DNA of 64,000 nucleotides. It comes from Stenotrophomonas africana. Its GTDB lineage: Bacteria; Pseudomonadota; Gammaproteobacteria; Xanthomonadales; Xanthomonadaceae. The notes under the pieces were generated by a model. That model searched no databases and was not told the origin of the DNA. It saw only the letters and a program-made list of their open reading frames with translations. The stretch is from positions 186,001 to 250,000 of the forward strand of contig NZ_JABEME010000004.1 in NCBI RefSeq assembly GCF_013004645.1. The letters run 5' to 3'. Positions 30,236 through 40,300 of the stretch are shown piece by piece (within the stretch, counting starts at the first letter, position 1; every line of letters begins with the position of its first letter). The translations under genes and the position numbers were made by a program.

Positions 30236-32335
30236 TTACTTCAGGCCATCACTGACCGCCTTGGTCAGCGTGCCCTGTGCATCGTCACCACTGAACTCCC
30301 AGACGAACGCGCCGCCCAGGCCTTGAGTCTTCACGTAACCCATCTTGCGGGTGATGTTGGCCGGGGTATCGAAGCTCCACAGCGTGCTGCCGTTGTAGAT
30401 CCAGGTGGCACCGGCAGTGTTGTCGGTGTAGCCCGGCCACGCCAGGTTCTTCAGCACCTTCCAGTCTTCGATGCCGGCCTCGTAGGTACCCGGGGCGGCA
30501 CCCGTCGCGGTCTGGTACAGGCCGTTGTTGGCATTGGCCACACCGGTCCAGCCACGCCCGTAGTAACCGATGCCCAGGTTGAGCTTGGCGGCGGGCACGC
30601 CACGGCTGATGAAGGCCTCGATGGCGTCGTTGCTGTTGTACAGCTTCTGGTCGCCGGTGGACGGGTCATTCGGCGAATCGAACAGCGCCGACTGGTGATT
30701 GGTCTTCGCATCCCACGCGCCGTGGAAGTCGTAGGTCATCACGTTGATGTAGTCCAGGTACGGGTGGTACGCGGCCGGATCGGTGACGCGGATCTTGTCG
30801 ATGCCCGCACCCACTGCCACCGTCAGCAACAGGCCCGGACGCACCGCATCGAGCTGGCGGCGGAATTCGGCCATCAGCGCAGTGAAGTTGGCGTTGTCCT
30901 CCGGCTTGCCGCATTCGATGCCGCAGGCCACCGGGTATTCCCAGTCGATGTCGATGCCGTCGAACACGCCCAGTGCGGCACCGGCGCCACCGGCACCGTC
31001 GGTCACCGGCAGGTTGCCCTTGATGTAGGCGTCGATGCACGAGGCGACGAAGGCCTGGCGGTTTTCCGGGCGCGCCGCGCTGGAGAAGCCGCGCGACCAG
31101 GTCCAGCCACCCAGCGAGATCAACACCTTCATGCCCGGGTACTTGGCCTTGAGCTGCTTGAGCTGGTTCCAGTTGCCGCGCAGCGGCTGGTCCCAGGTAT
31201 CGGCGCTGCCGCTGACACTCTCGGCGGCACTGAAAGCCTTGGTGTAATCGGCGAAGGCGTCGCCACCGGCACCGCTGTTCGGATCCGACGGCTGGGTGAC
31301 GCCCACTTCGCAGCGATTGTTGCGCACGTTGCCGAAGGCGTAGTTGATGTGGGTCAGGCGCGCGGCCGAGCCGCTGCTGTCGATGTTCTTGACCCGGTAG
31401 TTGCGGCCGTAGATGCCCCACTGGGTGAAGTAGCCGATGACCCGCTTGCCGGTGGTGCCGCCGTCGCCGGCCAGCGTGGTGGCGCTGATCTCGGTGCCCT
31501 GTGCCGACGCATTGCCGGCGTTGTCGCGGGCACGTACGCGATAACGGTAGGTGGTCGACGCGGTCAGTCCGCCATCCACATAGCTGGCACTGGACGGTGA
31601 ACCGACCAGGCTGCCATTGCGATACACGTCGTAGCCGGCCAGGCCGCTGCCGCCGGTGTTGTCGGTGGAGGGGCTCCAGCTGAGCGCGATGCTGTTGGCG
31701 GTACGCGTGCCGACCGCCAGCCCGCCCGGCACGCTCGGTGCGGTGGTATCGCCACCGGCGGCGTTGACGGTGATGGTGATGGTCGCGGTGCTGCTGGTGG
31801 CGTTGTTGTTATCGGTCGCTACCGCGCGCAGGGTGTGGCTGCCGGCGCTGGCATTGGCCCAGCTGGCCGCATACGGCGCACTGGTGGCCACGCCCAGCGT
31901 GCTGCCATCGCGGAAGAATTCGACCTTGGCGACGCTGCCGTCCGGATCACTGGCGCTGGCGGTCACGTTGACCGTGCTGCCGGCACTGAAGGTGGCGCCA
32001 TTGGCCGGCGAGGTCAGGCTGACCACCGGCGGCTGGTTGGCGCCGCTGCCATCACAGGCGCCGAGGTTGGTGTAGTAGGGCGCACCGGCCGGATGGTCCG
32101 GCGGCGCGTTCCAGATGTCCTGGTTCGCCCGATAGAGGACGCCTCCTTTCTGCAGGGTATCGCCGGCCCGGTAGATCTTGGCCTGGTCCCACTGGGCCAC
32201 GCCGGCACAGCTGGCGGCCTGCGCCAGGCCGGGCAGGGCGGCGGTACCGGCGGCCAGGGCAAGCAGCCAGGCCAGGCGGCGGGGACGACAGCTTCGGGTC
32301 GCACGTTCGGCACTGCGCACAATCGGGTCGTACAT
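30236..32335 (-). CDS. chiA: Secreted GH18 chitinase with chitin-binding, Ig/PKD-like and FN3 domains
   Basis: Extracellular chitinase of 699 residues. Residues 1-40 are a signal peptide ending in AQA. A CBM5/12-type chitin-binding domain follows (about 43-93, with WDQAKIYRAGDTLQKGGVLYR and the ACDG end), then an Ig/PKD-like domain (about 101-191, PPVVSLTSPANGATF), a fibronectin type III domain (about 198-288), and a GH18 TIM barrel (about 297-690). The catalytic DGIDIDWEYP motif has the acid/base at E466. Further GH18 signs are the SLGGWTWS and MTYDFHG segments. Length and layout agree with the chitinase A described from S. maltophilia. It should leave the cell through a type II system such as the Xps operon in this window. 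A palindrome 141 bp upstream resembles a NagR operator. Confidence 0.94.
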   Translation of the reverse strand: MYDPIVRSAERATRSCRPRRLAWLLALAAGTAALPGLAQAASCAGVAQWDQAKIYRAGDTLQKGGVLYRANQDIWNAPPDHPAGAPYYTNLGACDGSGANQPPVVSLTSPANGATFSAGSTVNVTASASDPDGSVAKVEFFRDGSTLGVATSAPYAASWANASAGSHTLRAVATDNNNATSSTATITITVNAAGGDTTAPSVPGGLAVGTRTANSIALSWSPSTDNTGGSGLAGYDVYRNGSLVGSPSSASYVDGGLTASTTYRYRVRARDNAGNASAQGTEISATTLAGDGGTTGKRVIGYFTQWGIYGRNYRVKNIDSSGSAARLTHINYAFGNVRNNRCEVGVTQPSDPNSGAGGDAFADYTKAFSAAESVSGSADTWDQPLRGNWNQLKQLKAKYPGMKVLISLGGWTWSRGFSSAARPENRQAFVASCIDAYIKGNLPVTDGAGGAGAALGVFDGIDIDWEYPVACGIECGKPEDNANFTALMAEFRRQLDAVRPGLLLTVAVGAGIDKIRVTDPAAYHPYLDYINVMTYDFHGAWDAKTNHQSALFDSPNDPSTGDQKLYNSNDAIEAFISRGVPAAKLNLGIGYYGRGWTGVANANNGLYQTATGAAPGTYEAGIEDWKVLKNLAWPGYTDNTAGATWIYNGSTLWSFDTPANITRKMGYVKTQGLGGAFVWEFSGDDAQGTLTKAVSDGLK

Positions 32336-32472
32336 GGGTAAGTCTCCGATCAAAGGGCGCGCGGGCCCCGATGGCGCCGCGCGTGACGCAGGTCCGGGCG
32401 TCGCCCGGGAAGGCGACGGGTGGGGCCGGACGGAGGCACCTGGGGGGCCGGGGAGAGAGTCCGGCGCCAGGT

Positions 32473-32490
32473 AGGGACAACGTTGTCATC
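32473..32490 (-). promoter_or_regulatory. Palindrome GACAACGTTGTC upstream of chiA, NagR-box-like operator
   Basis: A perfect 12-bp palindrome (32476-32487) with AT next to its right side, centred 146 bp before the chitinase ATG. LacI-family operators have such a central CG. The 14-base core GACAACGTTGTCAT agrees with the NagR box as I recall it from Xanthomonas (AATGACARCGYTGTCATT). A TTGACC hexamer on the minus strand stands at 32504-32499, so the site could overlap the promoter. The rest of the stretch 32336-32727 shows only weak inverted repeats, for example CGTGGCTGG/CCAGCCACG at 32584 and 32647. Confidence 0.55.
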
Positions 32491-32727
32491 AATCGCGTGG
32501 TCAATCCGTGAGCAAGCGCATGGTTCCGGGAATCGGGCGGAGAGCGGCGCTGCGTGCGGTCGGCGGCCATCGGCGGAGCCCCTCGTGGCTGGGGCTTTCC
32601 GCGAACAGCGGATTTCTGGGGGTTGGCCGGGCGGGTTCCTGCGCGGCCAGCCACGAAAGACAGAACAAAAAATCAAAAGCAAAAGCCGGTCGCTGCGCTC
32701 TTCAATGCCTGATTTCTGACATTTCCT

Positions 32728-33005
32728 GGTTGCCGGCCAGCGGCCGGCACCACCGGGGAGCGTCCACGCATGGCGTGGATCTGCCGCAGATCGCGGAAAT
32801 CTGTCGAAGGCGGGGTGGGTCCGGTTGCGGGGGCGTGAGCCGCATGGATGCGGCGACCGAGCCTCCATGGACGGATTCACGGCGTCCCCCGCCACCGGAC
32901 CCACCCCGCCATCCCACGGAAATCCTGCTTTTGCTTTGGCAGTTGCTGTTGTTGTTGCCGTTGCCCTGGCTTCGGCGGGTGCCGGGCGCCGCCCGGCCAA
33001 AGCCC
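32728..33005. repeat. Composite inverted-repeat locus 2 (single unit)
   Basis: One unit of the family seen at 16430 and 57412. It begins with the hairpin TGCCGGCCAGCGGCCGGCA (32731-32749) and the hairpin TCCACGCATGGCGTGGA (about 32763). The long hairpin follows with 24-bp arms at 32809-32832 and 32887-32910, having one mismatch. Its loop contains GCCGCATGGATGCGGC. Then come a TTG/GCT-rich block (about 32925-32975) and the terminal palindrome CCGGGCGCCGCCCGG (about 32979). It fills the divergent gap between chiA and purL right up to the purL promoter. Confidence 0.85.
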
Positions 33006-33020
33006 TTCCCCCGCTTCCGG

Positions 33021-33026
33021 TACAAT
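33021..33026 (+). promoter_or_regulatory. Possible purL -10 box
   Basis: TACAAT, 34 bases before the purL ATG and directly after the end of composite repeat locus 2. A matching -35 hexamer is not clear. Confidence 0.4.
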
Positions 33027-33060
33027 GTCGGGCCCGTTTCCCAACTACGGTTCCCCGGAC

Positions 33061-36000
33061 ATGATGGTCCTCGAGGGCGCGCCCGCCCTGTCGCCGTTCC
33101 GCCGCGAACGTCTTGAATCCCGCCTGCAGTCCATCGCGCCCTCCCTGCGCATCAGCGGTGCCTGGCACGTCTACTTCGTGCAGCCCGAAGGCAGCGCCGC
33201 TCCCGACCTCGACACCCTGTGCCGCATCCTTGAAGCGGCGCCGCAGGCCGAAGCCGTGGCCGAAGGCGCGGTCAGCCGCATCGTGGTGCCGCGCCTGGGC
33301 ACGCTGTCGCCGTGGTCGAGCAAGGCCACCGAACTGGTCCGCGGTGCCGGGCAGCCGGTCAGCCGGGTGGAACGCGGCCTGCGCATCGACGTGCAGGGCT
33401 GGCCGGCCGATGCCGCCGCACAGCAGGCGCTGGTCAAGGCGCTGCACGACCCGATGACGCAGTCGGTGCTGGAAACCGTGGAACAGGGCCAGGCGCTGTT
33501 CTCGGCGCCGGCCCGTGGCGAACTGGAACGGGTGCCGGTGGACCAGCTGGAGGCCGCCAACCAGCGCCTCGGCCTGGCCATGGCCCAGGACGAGATCGAC
33601 TACCTGCGTGAACGCTTCACCGCGCTGGGCCGGTCGCCGTCGGACGTCGAACTGATGATGTTCGCGCAGGCCAATTCCGAGCACTGCCGCCACAAGATCT
33701 TCAACGCCAGCTGGACCATCGACGGCCAGGAACAGGACCGTTCGCTGTTCCGGATGATCAAGAACACCCACCAGCAGACCCCGCAGCACACGCTCAGCGC
33801 ATACAGCGACAATGCCGCGGTGATCGAAGGCCATCTGGCGTCCCGCTACCGCCCCGATCCGGCCAGTGGCGAGTACCGCCGCGAGCCGCAGGTGCCCAGC
33901 GCGTTCCAGATCAAGGTGGAAACGCACAACCATCCGACCGCGATCGCGCCGTTCCCGGGCGCATCCACCGGCAATGGTGGTGAGATCCGCGACGAAGGCG
34001 CGACCGGTCGTGGCGGCAAGCCGAAGGCGGGCCTGTCCGGTTTCTCGGTCTCGCACCTGCGCATTCCGGAACTGCCGCAGCCGTGGGAAGCGCCGCGCGC
34101 GCTGAACCCGCGCATGGCCCCGGCGCTGGAAATCATGACCGACGGCCCGCTGGGCGGTGCTGCGTTCAACAACGAATTCGGTCGCCCGAACCTGCTCGGC
34201 TACTTCCGCAGCTTCGAGCTGCCGGAAGGCGCCGATCTGGTGCGCGCGTACGACAAGCCGATCATGCTGGCCGGTGGCCTTGGCGCGATCGATCGCGTGC
34301 AGGTCGACAAGATCCAGCTGCAGGCCGGTGATGCGGTCATCGTGCTGGGTGGCCCGGCGATGCTGATCGGCCTGGGCGGCGGTGCCGCCAGTTCGGTGGC
34401 CTCTGGTGAAAGCGCCGAGGACCTGGACTTCGCCAGCGTGCAGCGCGACAACCCGGAAATGGAGCGTCGCTGCCAGGAGGTCATCGACCGCTGCGTGGCG
34501 ATGGGTGCCAACAACCCGATCAAGTTCTTCCATGACGTCGGCGCCGGTGGCCTGTCCAATGCCATCCCCGAGCTGCTGCACGACTCCAAGGTCGGCGGCG
34601 TCATCGACCTGGGCAAGGTGCCCACCGATGACCCGTCGCTGTCGCCGATGCAGCTGTGGTGCAACGAGTCGCAGGAACGCTACGTGCTGGGCGTGGCCCA
34701 GGAGCGCCTGGCCGAGTTCGCCGCCCTGTGCGCCCGTGAGCGCTGCCCGTTCGCCGCCGTTGGCGTGGCAACCGCCGAGGAACACCTGGTGGTGGCTTAC
34801 GGCGCCGTGCCGGGTCACACCCCGGCTGATGCCCCGATCGACCTGCCGATGGATGTGCTGTTCGGCAAGCCGCCGAAGATGCACCGCGACACCGCGCACC
34901 CGCCGGCACCGCGCTGGCCGGCGCTGAAGACCGGCGGCCTGGACCTGCAGGAAGCCGGCCTGCGCGTGCTCGCGCACCCGACGGTGGCTTCGAAGAACTT
35001 CCTGGTCACCATCGGTGACCGCAGCGTCGGTGGCCTGACCGCACGCGAACAGATGGTCGGCCCGTGGCAGCTGCCGGTGGCCGACGTGGCGATCACCCTG
35101 GCCGACTTCGACGGCGTGGCCGGCGAAGCGATGTCAATCGGCGAGCGCACCCCGCTGGCCCTGCTCGACGCGGCGGCGTCGGCACGCATGGCGGTGGGCG
35201 AAGCGCTGACCAACCTGTGCGCGGCGCCGGTTGATGCGCTGGATGAGATCAAGCTGTCGGCGAACTGGATGGCCGCGGCCGGCCACCCGGGCGAAGACGC
35301 GCTGCTGTACGACGCGGTGAAGGCGGTGGGCATGGAACTGTGCCCGCAGCTGGACATCAGCATCCCGGTCGGGAAGGACTCGCTGTCGATGCAGGCGCAG
35401 TGGCACGACCAGGGCGAAGCGCACAAGAGCGTGTCGCCGGTGTCGCTGGTGATCTCGGCGTTCGCGCCGGTGGCCGACGTGCGCCAGCAGCTGACCCCGC
35501 TGCTCGACCGCGAGGTGGACAGCGAGCTGTGGCTGATCGGCCTGGGCGCCGGCAAGCAGCGCCTGGGCGGTTCGATCCTGGCCCAGGTGCATGCCGACCA
35601 CGGCGATCTGCCGGCCTTCGCCGGTGCCGCGCCGGACCTGGATGACCCGCAGCGCCTGCGTGGCTTCTTCGAGCTGATCCGCGATGCGCGCCAGGCCGGC
35701 CTGCTGCTGGCCTACCACGACCGCAGCGACGGCGGCGCCTTCGCCGCGCTGTGCGAAATGGCGTTCACTTCGCGGCTGGGCCTGGACATCACCCTTGATG
35801 CCTGGGGCGATGATCCGTTCCGCAGCCTGTTCAATGAAGAGCTGGGCGCGGTGGTGCAGATCGCACGCGAAGACCGCGCCGCCTTTGCGGACCTGGTCGA
35901 GCGCCATGCACTGATCGAATGCGCGCAGCGCATCGCCAAGCCGACCACTGCACCGGTGGTGCGCGTGTCGCTGGGCGGCGAGAACCTGGCCGAGTGGCGC

Positions 36001-36945
36001 TGGGACGCGCTGTTCGACGCCTGGTGGTCGGTCACCCACGCGATGCAGAAGCGCCGTGACAACCCGGCCAATGCCGACGCCGAGCGCGAGATCGCCCGTG
36101 CCTTCACCGCGCCGGGCCTGAAGCCCAAGCTCAGTTTCGACCTCAATGAGGACGTGGCCGCCCCGTTCATCAGCACCGGCGCGCGTCCGCGCGTGGCGGT
36201 ACTGCGCGAGCAGGGCGTCAACGGCCAGATCGAAATGGCCAACGCCTTCGAACGTGCCGGCTTCCGCGCGTTCGACGTGCATATGAGCGACCTGATCGAA
36301 GGCCGCGTGGCATTGCAGGACTTCACCGGCCTGGTCGCCTGCGGTGGCTTCAGCTACGGCGACGTGCTGGGTGCCGGCCGTGGCTGGGCGACCTCGATCC
36401 TGGAGCGCAGCGCGCTGCGTGATGCCTTCGCCGCGTTCTTCGCGCGCGAAGACAGCTTCGCGCTGGGCGTGTGCAACGGTTGCCAGATGATGAGCCAGCT
36501 CAAGGGCATCATTCCAGGTGCCCAGCACTGGCCGCAGTTCCGCCGCAACGCAAGCGAGCAGTTCGAGGCCCGCACCGCGCTGCTGGAGGTGGTGGAATCG
36601 CCGTCGATCCTGCTGCGCGGCATGGCCGGTTCGCGCCTGCAGGTGGCGGTGGCGCATGGTGAAGGCCGGGCCGTGTTCGACAATGCCGTCGACCAGGCGG
36701 CCGCTCGCGTCTCGCTGCGCTACATCGACGGCAACGGCAACGTGGCCAGCCAGTACCCGCTGAATCCGAACGGTTCGCCGGACGGTATCACCGGCCTGAC
36801 CAGCAACGACGGCCGCGTCACCATCATGATGCCGCACCCGGAACGTACGCCGCGCGCGCTCAACCTGAGCTGGGCCCCGGCCGAATGGCAGGGTGACTCG
36901 CCGTGGATGCGCATGTTCCGCAACGCGCGGGTGTGGTGCGGTTGA
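33061..36945 (+). CDS. purL: Phosphoribosylformylglycinamidine synthase
   Basis: Fourth step of de novo purine synthesis: converts FGAR to FGAM with glutamine and ATP. This is the large single-chain type of 1294 residues, fusing the AIR-synthase-like halves to a C-terminal glutamine amidotransferase. Visible parts are the N-terminal PurS-like domain, the substrate region [12 protein letters not shown]-like [20 protein letters not shown], the second half [12 protein letters not shown], and the class I glutaminase domain from about residue 1040 with catalytic Cys in [10 protein letters not shown] and the His-Glu pair in [13 protein letters not shown] 33061 gives the start expected for the family ([14 protein letters not shown]); the longer open frame upstream runs into the repeat locus. 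An intrinsic terminator follows. Confidence 0.97.
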   Translation: MMVLEGAPALSPFRRERLESRLQSIAPSLRISGAWHVYFVQPEGSAAPDLDTLCRILEAAPQAEAVAEGAVSRIVVPRLGTLSPWSSKATELVRGAGQPVSRVERGLRIDVQGWPADAAAQQALVKALHDPMTQSVLETVEQGQALFSAPARGELERVPVDQLEAANQRLGLAMAQDEIDYLRERFTALGRSPSDVELMMFAQANSEHCRHKIFNASWTIDGQEQDRSLFRMIKNTHQQTPQHTLSAYSDNAAVIEGHLASRYRPDPASGEYRREPQVPSAFQIKVETHNHPTAIAPFPGASTGNGGEIRDEGATGRGGKPKAGLSGFSVSHLRIPELPQPWEAPRALNPRMAPALEIMTDGPLGGAAFNNEFGRPNLLGYFRSFELPEGADLVRAYDKPIMLAGGLGAIDRVQVDKIQLQAGDAVIVLGGPAMLIGLGGGAASSVASGESAEDLDFASVQRDNPEMERRCQEVIDRCVAMGANNPIKFFHDVGAGGLSNAIPELLHDSKVGGVIDLGKVPTDDPSLSPMQLWCNESQERYVLGVAQERLAEFAALCARERCPFAAVGVATAEEHLVVAYGAVPGHTPADAPIDLPMDVLFGKPPKMHRDTAHPPAPRWPALKTGGLDLQEAGLRVLAHPTVASKNFLVTIGDRSVGGLTAREQMVGPWQLPVADVAITLADFDGVAGEAMSIGERTPLALLDAAASARMAVGEALTNLCAAPVDALDEIKLSANWMAAAGHPGEDALLYDAVKAVGMELCPQLDISIPVGKDSLSMQAQWHDQGEAHKSVSPVSLVISAFAPVADVRQQLTPLLDREVDSELWLIGLGAGKQRLGGSILAQVHADHGDLPAFAGAAPDLDDPQRLRGFFELIRDARQAGLLLAYHDRSDGGAFAALCEMAFTSRLGLDITLDAWGDDPFRSLFNEELGAVVQIAREDRAAFADLVERHALIECAQRIAKPTTAPVVRVSLGGENLAEWRWDALFDAWWSVTHAMQKRRDNPANADAEREIARAFTAPGLKPKLSFDLNEDVAAPFISTGARPRVAVLREQGVNGQIEMANAFERAGFRAFDVHMSDLIEGRVALQDFTGLVACGGFSYGDVLGAGRGWATSILERSALRDAFAAFFAREDSFALGVCNGCQMMSQLKGIIPGAQHWPQFRRNASEQFEARTALLEVVESPSILLRGMAGSRLQVAVAHGEGRAVFDNAVDQAAARVSLRYIDGNGNVASQYPLNPNGSPDGITGLTSNDGRVTIMMPHPERTPRALNLSWAPAEWQGDSPWMRMFRNARVWCG

Positions 36946-36985
36946 TCGCATCACATCGCGCAGGCATCAATGCCGCCGCGTATGG

Positions 36986-37014
36986 AAAAACCCGCCGTTG
37001 ATCGGCGGGTTTTT
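36986..37014 (+). terminator. Intrinsic terminator after purL
   Basis: Stem AAAAACCCGCCG/CGGCGGGTTTTT around a 5-base loop, then TCTTT; 41 bp after the purL stop. Confidence 0.92.
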
Positions 37015-37062
37015 CTTTGCGCGCGTGAAACTCCTGTCGCAACCGCTAGTTACATCGATTTT

Positions 37063-37088
37063 CATGCGACGGAACTTCGTCACGCATG
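37063..37088. promoter_or_regulatory. Imperfect palindrome in the AT-rich leader of the adhesin gene
   Basis: CATGCGACGGAAC TTCGTCACGCATG reads nearly the same on both strands (outer CATGCG/CGCATG intact). It sits at the edge of the AT-rich stretch (about 37040-37240) upstream of the adhesin gene, a place where a regulator could bind. No regulator is identified. Confidence 0.3.
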
Positions 37089-37162
37089 CCTAACAAAAAA
37101 CTCTCATAAACACGTGAAATGGTGAACTGCTTCACGGCAATAGGATTTGCCGTGTCAAAGTC

Positions 37163-37191
37163 TTGACGATTTGGAAAGTTGCCGTTAACAC
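37163..37191 (+). promoter_or_regulatory. Candidate sigma-70 promoter of the trimeric autotransporter gene
   Basis: TTGACG (37163-37168), a 17-base spacer and TAACAC (37186-37191). The -10 match is weak but the spacing is ideal, and it lies in the most AT-rich part of the gap. The leader to the ATG at 37384 would be about 185 bases. Confidence 0.45.
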
Positions 37192-37383
37192 TTGAACCCC
37201 GTTTCAGAATCATTCATTTCGCAGTAACCGGTTGGCGCACGCGCTCGGTTTTCTGTCGCTGCGCGCCGTTCGGCAATACCCCGCAGTAAATCACGCGAAT
37301 AAACGCCCCCAGGGGACGTTGGGCCGGAAAGCCCAGCGGTGGCGTTGCTTTGCCCAAAACCAGTCCAATCAGGAGCCGTACCG

Positions 37384-40300
37384 ATGAATCGGATTTATCG
37401 CAAGGTCTGGAACAAAGCATTGGGTCAGTTGGTGGTGGCCTCGGAACTGGCCTCCTCTGACAGCAGAAGTGGCGGGGTCGTCGACCGGCGCCGCGATGCG
37501 ACCCAGGCCACGCCCGCACTGCTGGCGGTGGCACTGGGCCTGGCAGTGGGGGTGGGCATGAGCGGCACTGCCGCGGCACAGTCGGTGCAGATCGGTGGCA
37601 GCGCCACCTGCGTGGCCTTCAGCGGCAAGCTGCTCGAAAAGTGCCTGATCGAAGGCTCGGCCAGCGCCAAGGGCAGCAATGCGGTGGCGATCGGCAGCAA
37701 CAGCAATGCCAGTGCCGCCAACAGCGTTGCGCTGGGCGCTGGTTCCAAGGCCACGCGGGCCAACACCGTGTCCGTGGGTGATGCCGGCAAGGAACGGCAG
37801 ATCACCAACGTTGCTGCAGGCACCCAGGCCACCGATGCGGTGAACAAGTCACAGCTGGATGCGCAGGCGCGTGCTACCCAGGCTGCGCTGGCCGACGTTG
37901 CCGCCGATGGCAACCGCTATTTCAAGGCCGACGGCGCAGGCGATGACAGCGACGCGGCGAAGATCGACGGGCAGGGCGCGGTTGCGGCCGGTGCCGGCGC
38001 GCAGTCGCTGGCCAACGCCACCACCGCCATCGGTACCCAAGCCATTGCCGCGGGCCTGGGCGCCAGCGCGTTCGGCCAGGGCGCCTTGGCGATCGGCGAT
38101 GCCAGCGTGGTGGTCGGGCAGAGCGCGGCCGCGTTCGGCCTCGGCGATACCGCCGTCGGTGCCAGTGCTTACGCCGCCAGCGAAAATGGCGCGGCCACCG
38201 CCCTCGGTGCGCTGTCCGAAGCCTCGGCCGATGGCGCCACTGCCGTGGGTGGCGGTGCGGTGGCGATGGGGCCGGGCAGCACCGCGCTCGGTCGTGGTGC
38301 TACCGCTGCCAACGAAGCATCGATTGCCGTGGGTGCCTTCAGCACCGCCGTCGGTGAATACAGCACCGCGCTGGGTTCGAATGCCGCTGCGGTCGCCACC
38401 GGCAGCGTGGCGCTGGGCGCGGGCTCGCTGGCCGACCGCGTCGATACCGTGTCCGTCGGCGCAGCCGAATACGGGCTGACCCGGCAGATCACCAGCGTGG
38501 CCGCCGGCACCGAAGACAACGATGCCGTCAATGTCGGTCAGCTGAAGGGCGTCGCCGCCGTGGCCGATGCCACCGCCAGGCGTTTCCAGGCCACCGGCAG
38601 CAGCAACAGCGATGCCGGTGCACTGGCAGAGGGCGACGAGGCGCTGGCGGCCGGTGAGGCCGCCAATGCCCTCGGCAACGGCACCACTGCAGTCGGTGCC
38701 GGCGCCACCGCCGTCGCGCAGAACGCCACTGCCGTTGGCAACAACGCACTGGCCTCGGGCCAGAACAGTGCAGCGTTCGGCAACAGCGCGCAGGCCAATG
38801 GCCCAGGCAGCGTTGCCGTGGGTGGCGCTGCGGTGGACGCCGATGGCAACCCGCTGATCACCAGTGGTGGCGTGCCGGTGGAAACCGGCGCCACCAGCGC
38901 CGGCGTCGGTGGCACCGCGGTCGGCGCCAGTGCCGAAGCCAGCGGCTTTGCGGCGTCGTCCTACGGCGTCGGCGCCTATGCCGCCGGCGCGCAGGCATCC
39001 GCATTCGGCGCGGTGGCCAATGCCATCGGTGACTACTCCACCGCGCTGGGTACGCAGAGCAATGCCACCGGCACCAGCAGCGTGGCCATCGGTGGCCCGG
39101 CCGACCTGATTCCCGGTCTGGGCTTCTTCGTGCAGACCCAGGCCAGCGGCGAAGCGGCGACCGCCGTCGGCGCCGGTGCCATCGCGAGCGGTGACCGCGC
39201 GGTGGCCAACGGCAGCCTGACCGAAGCCTCCGGTGCTGAAGCCACGGCCGTTGGCTACTTCGCTTACGCCCCGGGTGAGAATGCCAGCGCGCTCGGCGCG
39301 CAGACCTGGGCCAGCGGCGCGCAGAGCACGGCCGTGGGTTACTACGCCACCGCACGCGGCGCCAACAGCGTCGCGCTTGGCGCGAACTCCGAAGCGGTGC
39401 GTGCCAACAGCGTGGCTGTCGGCAGTGCAGGCAACGAGCGGCAGATCACCAGCGTTGCTGCGGGCAGCGAAGCCACCGATGCGGTGAACAAGGCCCAGCT
39501 CGATGCCGTGGCCAGCACCTCTGATACCACCGCGCGTTTCTTCCAGGCACAGCCGGAGGCGGGCAGTGACGCTGGCGCACTGGCCGATGGCGAGGGCTCC
39601 ATCGCTGTGGGCTCGTCGAGCAATGCGATCGGCGCAGGCGCCATCGCGCAGGGTGCAGCCGCGTCGGCCATCGGCGATGACAGCGTGGCCGTGGGCCGCA
39701 ACAGCGCAGCCACCGGCAATGGCGGTGTCGCCATCGGTGGCCTCGGCCAGGCCTACGACGAGTTCAACCAGCCGATCATCGGTGCTGACGGCACGGCGCA
39801 GCAGGTGGGTACCACCGCTGTTGCCGATGCCACGGCAGTGGGCAGTGGCGCGCAGGCCACCGGGGCTGCCAGCAGCGCCTTCGGCAACGCTGCCAAGGCC
39901 AGTGGTGACAACAGCTTCGCCGCAGGTGGCAAGTCGCGCGCCACCGGCAGCTATGCAGTCGCGATCGGCGACAGCGCATTCGCCAGCAGCGATGACAGCA
40001 CCGCAGTAGGCGGTTACAGCTGGGCGACTGCCAGTGGCGCGGCAGCATTCGGTTCGGGTGCATGGGCCACCGCCACCAATGCCGCGGCGTTCGGTAATGC
40101 GGCGTGGGCCAGTGGCAGCGGCGCCACGTCCATCGGTTACAACAGCTGGGCCAACGGCACCAGTTCCACGGCGGTCGGCCGCGGTGCCTTCGGCTATGGC
40201 GACAACAGCGTGGCACTGGGCTTCCAGGCGCTGGGCAACAGCATCAACAGCATCGCCATCGGCACCAATACGGTGGCCAGTGGTGAAAGCGCGATCGCGC

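Noticed and set aside
32350-34977. 875-codon minus-strand open frame across the purL start and repeat locus 2
   Set aside because: It covers purL antisense and runs on through hairpin repeats; no homology-like features.
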